Of a stretch of DNA of 64,000 nt, positions 21,978 through 28,947 are shown one piece after another. A model generated the notes under the pieces. The model was not told the DNA's origin and did no database searches. It saw only the letters and a list, made by a program, of their open reading frames with translations. The position numbers and the translations under genes are program-made. Origin of the DNA: Acidobacteriota bacterium. Its GTDB lineage: Bacteria > Acidobacteriota > Vicinamibacteria > Vicinamibacterales > UBA8438. The stretch lies in the NCBI GenBank assembly GCA_009838525.1, contig VXRJ01000002.1, forward strand, positions 1 through 64,000, given 5' to 3'. How positions within the stretch are numbered: the stretch's first letter is position 1; every line of letters starts with the position of its first letter.

Positions 21978-23117
21978 ATGACGATTCGGACGATAGCGAT
22001 TCTGGTAAGCGTTCTCGTGCTTGGAGTTGGTCTCCTCGTGGCGGCGCAGGAGGAAGGGGGCAGACCGCAGCTCGATCGGCTGACCCTGCCGCCGGGCTTC
22101 TCTATCGACGTGTACGCCGCGGACGTGCCGAACGCGCGGCAGATGGCGCTGAGTCCGAACGGCACGCTGTTCGTCAGCACGCGCCGGGCGGGAAACGTCT
22201 ATGCGGTGCTGGATGACGACGGCGATCAGACGGCCGACCGCGTGCTGACCCTCGCCTCCGGCCTCAACATGCCGAACGGCGTCGCCTTCCGTGACGGCGC
22301 GCTATACGTGGCGGAGGTGAACCGGGTCTGGCGCTACGACGACATCGAGGCGAACCTCGAGTCGCCGCCCGAACCCGTGATCGTCAACGACTCGTTCCCT
22401 TCCGATCGAGCCCACGGCTGGAAGTTCATCGCGTTCGGCCCGGACGACCGTCTCTACGTGCCCGTCGGCGCGCCGTGCAACGTGTGCGACCACGAGGCGG
22501 AGACGCCCATCTACTCGACCATCACCAGCATGAACCCGGACGGGAGCGACCTGCAGATTTACGCGCACGGCATCCGGAACTCGGTCGGTTTCTCGTGGCA
22601 TCCGGAGACCGATGAGCTCTGGTTCACGAACAACGGCCGCGACCGCCTGGGCGATACCCAGCCCGCCGACACGCTGCACCACGCCCCGGAGCCGGGCCTC
22701 CACTTCGGTTTCCCGTTCTGCCACCAGGGGGACATCCAGGATCCCGAGTTCAATACGCGCCCGTGCAGCGAGTTCCGCCCGCCGGCGCGGAAGCTGGGTC
22801 CCCACGTCGCCGCACTCGGGATGCGGTTCTACACCGGCGGCATGTTCCCGTCGGAGTACCGCAACCAGATCTTCATCGCGGAGCACGGCTCCTGGAACCG
22901 GTCGGCGGAGGCGGGCCACATCGGCTACCGGATTACCGTCGCCACCCTCGACGGCGACCGGGTGACCGACTATTCCATCTTCGCCGAGGGCTGGCTGGAT
23001 ACCGCGATCAACGACTCGTGGGGCCGCCCCGTCGACGTGCAGGTCATGCCGGACGGCGCGCTCCTGATCACCGACGATCAGGTGGGCGCCATCTACCGGA
23101 TCACCTACGACGGCTGA
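21978..23117 (+). CDS. Exported L-sorbosone/PQQ-dependent sugar dehydrogenase-like beta-propeller
   Basis: A 379-residue protein with a signal peptide (AILVSVLVLGVGLLVAAQ). Propeller blades include LPPGFSIDVYAADVPNARQMALSPNGTLFVSTR, GWKFIAFGPDDRLYVPVGAPCNVCD, NPDGSDLQIYAHGIRNSVGFSWHPETDELWFTNNGRD and GRPVDVQVMPDGALLITDDQVGAIYRI. These match soluble glucose/sorbosone dehydrogenases. The CNVC pair and a second cysteine pair (FCHQ, PCSEF) are typical for this group. It likely oxidises a sugar or sugar-like alcohol in the periplasm with PQQ; no PQQ synthesis genes are in the window. Confidence 0.82.
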   Translation: MTIRTIAILVSVLVLGVGLLVAAQEEGGRPQLDRLTLPPGFSIDVYAADVPNARQMALSPNGTLFVSTRRAGNVYAVLDDDGDQTADRVLTLASGLNMPNGVAFRDGALYVAEVNRVWRYDDIEANLESPPEPVIVNDSFPSDRAHGWKFIAFGPDDRLYVPVGAPCNVCDHEAETPIYSTITSMNPDGSDLQIYAHGIRNSVGFSWHPETDELWFTNNGRDRLGDTQPADTLHHAPEPGLHFGFPFCHQGDIQDPEFNTRPCSEFRPPARKLGPHVAALGMRFYTGGMFPSEYRNQIFIAEHGSWNRSAEAGHIGYRITVATLDGDRVTDYSIFAEGWLDTAINDSWGRPVDVQVMPDGALLITDDQVGAIYRITYDG

Positions 23118-23170
23118 GCAGCTCGCGCGCGGCTGAGGCTGCCACCGCCCTATGGAGGCGGCACTTTTGT

Positions 23171-23205
23171 GTATTAATGGTATTGCCGACAAGTGTTAAT
23201 ACCAT
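23171..23205. promoter_or_regulatory. Overlapping inverted repeats before the M24 peptidase gene
   Basis: ATGGTATT (23177-23184) and AATACCAT (23198-23205) are perfect inverted arms around 13 bases. GTATTAA (23171-23177) and TTAATAC (23196-23202) form a second, overlapping pair. They lie 50 bases before the gene start in an AT-rich stretch, suggesting an operator or alternative RNA stems. Confidence 0.35.
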
Positions 23206-23254
23206 GCATCGCCAGACTGCTAGCACATTAAGCACACGAGGCATTCTTATTAAT

Positions 23255-24586
23255 ATGGCTAGCGGCAGGTTTCTCGGCCTCGTTGCGCTGGGGCTCGGCG
23301 CCGTCCTCCACCTGGCGATCCCGGCCGGCGCCCAGCCAACGCCGGAACTGGTTCGTGAGCGAGTCGAGCGCGAGTGGACAGTCAAGGCGGAGAAGATGCG
23401 CGCGAATCTCCTCCCGCTGATGCGCGCCCACGAGATCGACCTCTGGATCATCCTCAGCCGCGAGAACGCGCCCGATCCGGCACTCGAACTGTTCGGCGGC
23501 TACGGCGTTACCGGCTGGTACGGCCACCGGAACGCCTACCTCTTCCGCGACGCGGGTGACAGCGGCCTGGAGACCGCGGCCCTCGGCACCCACCTGAGCG
23601 ATCACCTGGCGCCGTTCTACGACGAGCGCGTCCTGTACGGCGAGGAGGGGCTGGCGCCGCACCTCCGGGAGTGGATCACCGGCCGGGATCCGCGGCGTAT
23701 CGCCATCAACCAGTCGCGCACCATCAGCATGGCGGACGGATTGACGGCCGAGCTGAAGGATTACCTGATCGACGCCATTGGTGCGCCGTACCGCGATCGC
23801 CTGGTCTCGTCCGAGCCGTTGCTCGTCGAGTACGTCTCGACGCGCACGCCGGCCGAGGAGGCGATCGTCCTCGACGCAAGCGCAGCCACGTTCGACATCC
23901 TGCGCCGGGCGCTCTCGAACGAGGTGATCACGCCCGGCCGCACGACGCTGATGGACGTCCACTACTGGATCACGGCGGAGTGGAAGCGGCAGGGCTTCGA
24001 GTTCAACTTCCCCGCGTCGCTTGACCTGCAGCGGCGCGGCGCCGAGCCGATCGACGACAGCGCCGAGCCCGTCATCGAGCGGGGCGACCTGCTGCACGTC
24101 GACTTCGGCGTCCGCAGCTCCGGCCTCGTCACCGATCAGCAGAAGATGGCCTACGTCCTGCGGGAGGGCGAGACCGAGCCGCCGGCCGGACTGCGCCACG
24201 CGTTCGACGTCTCGAGCCGGATGGCCGAGATCATCCTCGACGAGTTCCAGGTGGGCCGAACCGGCATCCAGATCAAGACCGCGGCCGAGTCGCGCGGCGC
24301 GGACGAGGGGATCGACTCACTCGTCTATTCGCACGCGCAGGGCAACTGGGTCCACGACGCCGGCGTCTGGATGATCTTCGACTGGCCGGAACGCTACGGC
24401 GACCACCCGCGCTTCCCGCTGCGCGCCAGGGAGTGGATCTCGCTGGAGTACCGCGTCACCGTCCCGATCCCCGAGTGGGACGGCCAGGCGGTCGACATCA
24501 TGCGCGAGGAAGACACGTTCGTCGGCGGCGACGGCAGCGTGGAATACCTGTCGGGGCCTCAGACCGAGCTCTGGATCATCCGCTGA
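23255..24586 (+). CDS. Exported M24-family (Xaa-Pro aminopeptidase-like) metallopeptidase
   Basis: About 443 residues from the ATG at 23255, chosen because a signal peptide begins there (FLGLVALGLGAVLHLAIPAGAQ). A creatinase-like N-terminal domain precedes the pita-bread fold. Metal ligands are visible: HVDFGVRSSGLVTDQQ gives the two aspartates, YSHAQGNWVHDAG the histidine, SLEYRVTV and MREEDTFV the glutamates. All five are present, so it should be active. An in-frame ATG at 23204 overlaps the inverted repeat and has no ribosome binding site. It likely trims proline-containing peptides in the periplasm. Confidence 0.85.
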   Translation: MASGRFLGLVALGLGAVLHLAIPAGAQPTPELVRERVEREWTVKAEKMRANLLPLMRAHEIDLWIILSRENAPDPALELFGGYGVTGWYGHRNAYLFRDAGDSGLETAALGTHLSDHLAPFYDERVLYGEEGLAPHLREWITGRDPRRIAINQSRTISMADGLTAELKDYLIDAIGAPYRDRLVSSEPLLVEYVSTRTPAEEAIVLDASAATFDILRRALSNEVITPGRTTLMDVHYWITAEWKRQGFEFNFPASLDLQRRGAEPIDDSAEPVIERGDLLHVDFGVRSSGLVTDQQKMAYVLREGETEPPAGLRHAFDVSSRMAEIILDEFQVGRTGIQIKTAAESRGADEGIDSLVYSHAQGNWVHDAGVWMIFDWPERYGDHPRFPLRAREWISLEYRVTVPIPEWDGQAVDIMREEDTFVGGDGSVEYLSGPQTELWIIR

Positions 24587-24624
24587 GACGAGACTCCAGG
24601 CTGCGGTGTTGGTATATTGACGAT

Positions 24625-24640
24625 AGGACACATGTGTCCT
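24625..24640. promoter_or_regulatory. Perfect 16-base palindrome, operator of the HicB-like gene
   Basis: AGGACACATGTGTCCT is fully palindromic. It lies 22 bases before the start codon of the HicB-like gene and directly after TATATT (24613-24618), a plausible -10 box. Autoregulation by the HTH of the downstream protein is the simplest reading. Confidence 0.6.
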
Positions 24641-24662
24641 GGTTTCTGAGTGCCCTCCGGCG

Positions 24663-25091
24663 ATGCGCTTCATTTATCCAGCGCGCCTACAGCGTACCGG
24701 TCCTGACGAGATCGTCGTTTCCTTTCGCGATCTACCGGAGTGCCTGACCTCCGGAGCGAACGAGGTCGAGGCCTTGAGCGAAGCGGCGGATGCCTTGGAA
24801 GAGGCTATTGCCGGACGTATCGTAGACGGTGAGGCGATTCCACCACCAAGCGCCCGGCGGAGTGGAGAGCGGCGGGTTGCCGTCCCGCCAACGATGGCTG
24901 CGAAGGCGGCACTCGTGCTGGCGTTTCGGGAGAGCGGGCTCTCGCGACTTGCATTCGCCCGGCGTCTAGGCGTCGACGACAAGGTCGTTCGGCGCATGTT
25001 GGATCCACGCCACACCACCGCCGCGAACCGGTTGCAGAAGGCGCTCCGGCTACTCGGTCGCGAGCTCATCGTGGAATCCTCGGCGGCTTGA
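24663..25091 (+). CDS. HicB-like antitoxin with C-terminal HTH, no HicA partner
   Basis: A 142-residue protein. Residues 1-60 match the HicB RNase-H-like fold (MRFIYPARLQRTGPDEIVVSFRDLPECLTSGANEVEALSEAADALEEAI). Residues about 85-140 form an XRE-type helix-turn-helix (SGLSRLAFARRLGVDDKVVRRMLDP). HicB normally neutralises HicA mRNA interferase and represses the operon. There is no hicA-sized frame on either side: the M24 gene ends 76 bases upstream and the next gene starts 21 bases downstream. It is thus an orphan repressor-like antitoxin with its own palindromic operator. Confidence 0.82.
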   Translation: MRFIYPARLQRTGPDEIVVSFRDLPECLTSGANEVEALSEAADALEEAIAGRIVDGEAIPPPSARRSGERRVAVPPTMAAKAALVLAFRESGLSRLAFARRLGVDDKVVRRMLDPRHTTAANRLQKALRLLGRELIVESSAA

Positions 25092-25112
25092 CGTTCTAAC
25101 CGGAGAAGGGCC

Positions 25113-26060
25113 ATGAGGCGGACGGTGCTCGTTCTCGCCGTGCTGGCCGTGGCCGCCGGCGGGGCGCCGCGGCCCCTGGCAGGCCAAAGCGCGACGCCAT
25201 GGGGCGATCCCGACCTGCAGGGCCTGTGGAACTACTCCACGAATACGCCGCTGCAGCGGCCGGAGGAATACGCGGGCCGCGAGTGGCTGACCGAGGAGGA
25301 AGTGGAGGCCGCCAACCTCGAGTCGCGCACGTTCGCGACCTCCGAGCGCCGTAGCGAGTTGACTCCGCTGTTCGACCTCTCCCTCAACTTCAACCAGTTC
25401 TGGTGGGACATCGGCGGCTCGACGGGGCGGACGTCGCTCATCACCGATCCCGCGGACGGCCGGCTGCCGCCCAGGACGCCGAGTCGGGAGGCTTACGAGG
25501 CCTCGGCAGAGGCGCAACGGCTGCAGGAAGCCAGATGGGGGCTCGGACCGGCGCACGGGCCGGAGGACATGGAGCCCAACGACCGTTGCATCGCTGACCG
25601 CCAGGTGCCGGTTCGCGCCGCCGGCGAGAACGACCACGTCCAGATCCTGCAGGCGCCCGGATACGTCGTCATTCTCCGGGAGAGGATCCATGATTTCCGG
25701 ATCATTCCCGTGACCGACCGGCCCGGCCTGCCCGCTGCGATTCGGCAGTGGCTCGGCGTCTCGCGCGGACGCTGGGAGGGCGCGACGCTCGTCGTCGAGA
25801 CGACGAACTTCCATCCCGAGGCGCAGTATCTCGGGTCCGGCCCGCACGGCCATGTCGTCGAGCGGTTCACCCGGCGTGGCGAGGACTCCCTCGAGTACGC
25901 CTTCACCGTGACCGACCCGAGCGTCTGGACGCGGCCGTGGACCGCTACCTTGCCGTGGCGCGCGACAGACGGACCGCTCTTCGAGTACGCCTGTCACGAG
26001 GGGAACTACAGCATGACGAACCTGCTCGTGTCGGCGCGCGCCGTCGAAGCTCGTCGTTGA
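25113..26060 (+). CDS. Exported protein of an unnamed acidobacterial family (copy 1)
   Basis: A 315-residue protein with a signal peptide ending at LAGQS. Shared with the minus-strand gene at 41770-42819 are DPDLQGLWNYSTNTPLQRP near the N-terminus, TSLITDPADGRLPP, QILQAPGYVVI, GRWEGATLVVETTNF, and FEYACHEGNYSM at the end. This family is widespread and expanded in Vicinamibacteria-like genomes but I know of no demonstrated function. The DxQG and CHEGNY motifs look like conserved surface or active-site loops. It begins 21 bases after the HicB-like gene with GGAGAAGGG upstream. Confidence 0.75.
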   Translation: MRRTVLVLAVLAVAAGGAPRPLAGQSATPWGDPDLQGLWNYSTNTPLQRPEEYAGREWLTEEEVEAANLESRTFATSERRSELTPLFDLSLNFNQFWWDIGGSTGRTSLITDPADGRLPPRTPSREAYEASAEAQRLQEARWGLGPAHGPEDMEPNDRCIADRQVPVRAAGENDHVQILQAPGYVVILRERIHDFRIIPVTDRPGLPAAIRQWLGVSRGRWEGATLVVETTNFHPEAQYLGSGPHGHVVERFTRRGEDSLEYAFTVTDPSVWTRPWTATLPWRATDGPLFEYACHEGNYSMTNLLVSARAVEARR

Positions 26061-26062
26061 AC

Positions 26063-27241
26063 CTACGTCCAGTCGGCAAGGGCCTCCGGCTGCCCGAGCG
26101 GGATGGCGCGCACGTCGTCGTCAAGGGGATAGGCGTTCGGGGCCCGGCAGAAGATCGATAGCGAGCGAACCGAGCCGGGCGGCAACTCGCGGGCGATCCG
26201 GAGGAGTGCGCCGGCGTCCCGGGCATCCGGATGCTCGGTCCACTTGGCCTCACCTAGGTGGAACGTCCCTGCGCGATGCAGCAGGAAGTCCGCTTCGCGC
26301 GTCCGGTCGGCCCAGAAATGGAAGTCCCAGCCACCACGGCGGTTGGACTGCGCGCGGCGGATTTCGGCGCAGACGAACGTTTCCCACAGAGCGCCGGCGA
26401 GCGGCGAGGACCGCAGCCCCTCGATTGTGTGCACACCGCAGAGGAACGCCGCGAGCCCCGCGTCGCGCAGGTACAGCTTCGGCCGCTTGACCAGCCCCTT
26501 CGTCCGGTTCGCGAACCACGGCTCGAGAAGCATGACCTGATGCGATGCGGAGAGCGCGGACAGCCATCCACCGGCGGTGGAGCCGCTGATGCCGGTATCC
26601 CTTGCGAGATCAGCCTGGTTGAGCAACTGCGCCGAGCGCAAGGCGGCCGCGCGTACGAAGCGCTCGAAGTCGCGAAGGCTCGCAACCTGCAGCAACTGCC
26701 GCAGGTCCCGCTCCAGGTAGGTCGCTACGTACGAACGGAAGAAGCCCTCAGCCTCGATATCGCGGTTCTCGTAGAGCTCGGGGAAGCCGCCGCGCACGAG
26801 GAAGTCCTCGGCGGTCAGGTCGGGATGCGCCCCTCTTGCCTCGGCGAACGAGAGCGGTTCCAGCTCGATGACGGCGGCACGACCCGCCAGCGAATCCGAG
26901 ACCGACTTCATCAACCCGAGCGGCTGCGATCCGGTCAGGAGGAAGGCGCCGTACCGCCCGCGCTCCCGATCGACGGCCGCCTTGACGTGGCGAAAGAGGC
27001 CGGGTGCGTACTGCACCTCGTCCAGGATCACCGGCGGTGGGTGTCGCGCCAGGAACGTGTCCGGATCGCGTTCCGCCTGCTCCGCTTCGCTCGGCAGATC
27101 CAGCGTCACGAAGGTGTGGTCCGGGAACAGCCGGCGCATCAGGCTGGTCTTCCCGGTCTGGCGGGCGCCCGTCAGCACGACGACCGGGCGGGTTGCGGCC
27201 CGTTGCAGCAGAAGCGGCTCGATCTGGCGATCAATCCACAT
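26063..27241 (-). CDS. AAA ATPase with DUF4143 domain
   Basis: About 392 residues. Walker A is GARQTGKTSL near residue 24; Walker B is VILDEVQYAPGLF; a sensor region is FLLTGSQPLGLMKSVSDSLAGRAAVIELEPLSF. The C-terminal DUF4143 part (LPQADL-like LNQADLARDTGISGSTAGGWLSAL, then a restriction-endonuclease-like fold DFHFWADRTREADFLLHRAGTFHLGEAKWTE with D, E, K positions) is standard for this family. Function is not established; many copies lie near mobile or toxin-antitoxin genes. ATG at 27241 is preferred; a GTG at 27277 would overlap the repeats upstream. Confidence 0.85.
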   Translation of the reverse strand: MWIDRQIEPLLLQRAATRPVVVLTGARQTGKTSLMRRLFPDHTFVTLDLPSEAEQAERDPDTFLARHPPPVILDEVQYAPGLFRHVKAAVDRERGRYGAFLLTGSQPLGLMKSVSDSLAGRAAVIELEPLSFAEARGAHPDLTAEDFLVRGGFPELYENRDIEAEGFFRSYVATYLERDLRQLLQVASLRDFERFVRAAALRSAQLLNQADLARDTGISGSTAGGWLSALSASHQVMLLEPWFANRTKGLVKRPKLYLRDAGLAAFLCGVHTIEGLRSSPLAGALWETFVCAEIRRAQSNRRGGWDFHFWADRTREADFLLHRAGTFHLGEAKWTEHPDARDAGALLRIARELPPGSVRSLSIFCRAPNAYPLDDDVRAIPLGQPEALADWT

Positions 27242-27251
27242 CGTGCATATT

Positions 27252-27285
27252 CTACGATTCAATCCTACGATTTGCACGATACGAT
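27252..27285. promoter_or_regulatory. Cluster of ACGAT repeats before the DUF4143 ATPase gene
   Basis: CTACGATT occurs at 27252-27259 and 27265-27272, 13 bases apart, and two more ACGAT copies follow (27276 and 27281). They lie 11-44 bases upstream of the ATPase start on its strand, where an operator would be expected. Confidence 0.35.
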
Positions 27286-27384
27286 CGCCATGGACACGCT
27301 CTTCGGCTTTGAGCGCCCGGGGAAGTGCGATATCGTAGGAAGCGCGGTCGGTTCCCGCGTGGTTCCGGCTCGCACTCTCCTTGC

Positions 27385-27478
27385 GGTGAGGTGGCCGAGA
27401 GGCTGAAGGCGGCGGTTTGCTAAACCGTTGAGGGGGCTTTAACCTCCTCCCAGGGTTCGAATCCCTGCCTCACCGCCA
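27385..27478 (+). tRNA. tRNA-Ser (anticodon GCU)
   Basis: Acceptor arms GGTGAGG (27385-27391) and CCTCACC (27468-27474) pair fully; discriminator G and encoded CCA follow. The anticodon arm GCGGT-TTGCTAA-ACCGT places GCT at 27419-27421. A long variable arm (class II) and the T arm CAGGG-TTCGAAT-CCCTG are present. It reads AGC and AGU serine codons. Confidence 0.97.
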
Positions 27479-27519
27479 TTCCTTCGCGTTGCTTCGGAAT
27501 GACGGTGAGGCAGGGATTC
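27459..27519. repeat. 24-base inverted repeat of the tRNA-Ser 3' end
   Basis: Bases 27459-27482 (T arm, acceptor, CCA and four bases beyond) are repeated in reverse complement at 27496-27519 with one mismatch, around a 13-base loop. The stem could fold against the tRNA 3' half in the precursor. The rest of the gap to the mcrC stop (27520-27634) shows no gene or signal. Confidence 0.75.
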
Positions 27520-27634
27520 AGGCCTTCGCCTCCACCCTTCCCACGCTCGCTGCGCTCGCTTGTCCGGGCTCGGCTTTCGGCTCGAATCCTGGCGTTTGTG
27601 GCGATTCTACGCGCCCGGAACCGGGCCGCGGTGG

Positions 27635-28945
27635 TCAGCGCAGCAGATCCCGCATCAACGCGCCAACGGCTCCCGCCGGATCGGCCACGTTGAACGGAAA
27701 GCACGCCATCTCCAGATCGAGATCATCCGGAAATCGGAAGATGAGCGGGTGGTGAAACTCCGTCGTCCTCGGATAGAGCAGGACGACACGTGGGCAGCGG
27801 TATCTCTTCCCGTAGGCGAAGAGCTGGTACGCATCTTCCTGGCTGACGCCATGGTTGGCAGCGCGGGGATCAAGACGCTTCCATTTCGCATCCAGAATGA
27901 ACCGGACCTGCCTGCGATCGCTCAGGACGATATCCGGCTTCAGCCAAAAGGCTTCCCTGCCCGCGCCGTCCTTCGCTAGAGCCCGCATCGGCCCCTGAGC
28001 ACGCACCGTGAAGTCGCGCTGATGTCGTCGAATGGCAGCCGTTACGAAGTCCTCGAACACGTCCTCCATCGGAAACAGCATCGCGCGATTGACGTGCGGC
28101 CCGGCGAACGTAGCGAGACCCTGCCCAAACAGGAACAATCCGACCCACGGCATCACCGCGTCGTAATGTCGCATCGACCGGTCCACGCGATGGCGCGCCC
28201 AGTCATCATCCAGGTTTCTCGACGATGGCACATCGGAGAATACGACGCGTAACTGTTGCACCCGTTGACGGTTCGCGGGATGGCGAACGATAGCCGTGAG
28301 CCGTCGTAGCGCGAGGTGGATAAGGCGATTCGCGGGTCGGTCTGCGGTGAACTCGTCGTACCCGACGTAGAAGCGGGAGCGATCGACCAAGTTCTCGCGG
28401 ATGTGCGGCGGGAACAGGATCCGGCCCCGCAGACAAGCGAGATTTGCCTCCTGCGTCCGGTACGCCCGGGCGAGGCCACGCCGGGTGAGCAGAACGACGC
28501 TCGTCAGGAACAGATGGACGAACGCCTCGAACATGTCGAAGCGCTGAATCGCGCGGATGCTTGCACCGTCAAGCTCGGCTTGCCCGAGGCCGCGCCAGTC
28601 CCGCAGCATCGTCAGGAAGACCCGCCGGGTGTTTTCATCCCCGCTGGTCATGGAATCAGGAGGGCCACCCGGCTGCTCGCCGAGGTGTCCGGTCGTACCG
28701 CCCCTGTCGTGCGAGAGATCGACCTTCGGCAGAATCTCGATCACGGTTCCGCGGCGCGTTTCGATGACGCCGACATAGTTCTGTGCGTGGAGGCGACCGT
28801 TCCGGAGTGCGAGAACGGGTCGCCACTGATCCTGTTTTTCGGTCGGCTGCGTGAGCGCGAATCTCTCCAGATCACGCTGTTCGTCCTCACGCAATCCGGT
28901 CAGCGCCTGGTGCTCCTGAACCACCAGCACGCGCGGGGCTGGCAT
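27635..28945 (-). CDS. mcrC: McrC, nuclease subunit of a McrBC-type modification-dependent restriction system
   Basis: A 436-residue protein. The C-terminal PD-(D/E)xK core is visible as LKPDIVLSDRRQVRFILDAKWKRL (aspartate, then DAK), as in McrC. The N-terminal half (VLALRNGRLHAQNYVGVIETRRGTVIEILPKVD) matches the McrC DNA-binding/interaction region. It starts 2 bases after mcrB ends. Together with McrB GTPase it should cut DNA carrying modified cytosine. The protein is of normal length and looks intact. Confidence 0.88.
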   Translation of the reverse strand: MPAPRVLVVQEHQALTGLREDEQRDLERFALTQPTEKQDQWRPVLALRNGRLHAQNYVGVIETRRGTVIEILPKVDLSHDRGGTTGHLGEQPGGPPDSMTSGDENTRRVFLTMLRDWRGLGQAELDGASIRAIQRFDMFEAFVHLFLTSVVLLTRRGLARAYRTQEANLACLRGRILFPPHIRENLVDRSRFYVGYDEFTADRPANRLIHLALRRLTAIVRHPANRQRVQQLRVVFSDVPSSRNLDDDWARHRVDRSMRHYDAVMPWVGLFLFGQGLATFAGPHVNRAMLFPMEDVFEDFVTAAIRRHQRDFTVRAQGPMRALAKDGAGREAFWLKPDIVLSDRRQVRFILDAKWKRLDPRAANHGVSQEDAYQLFAYGKRYRCPRVVLLYPRTTEFHHPLIFRFPDDLDLEMACFPFNVADPAGAVGALMRDLLR

Positions 28946-28947
28946 GG

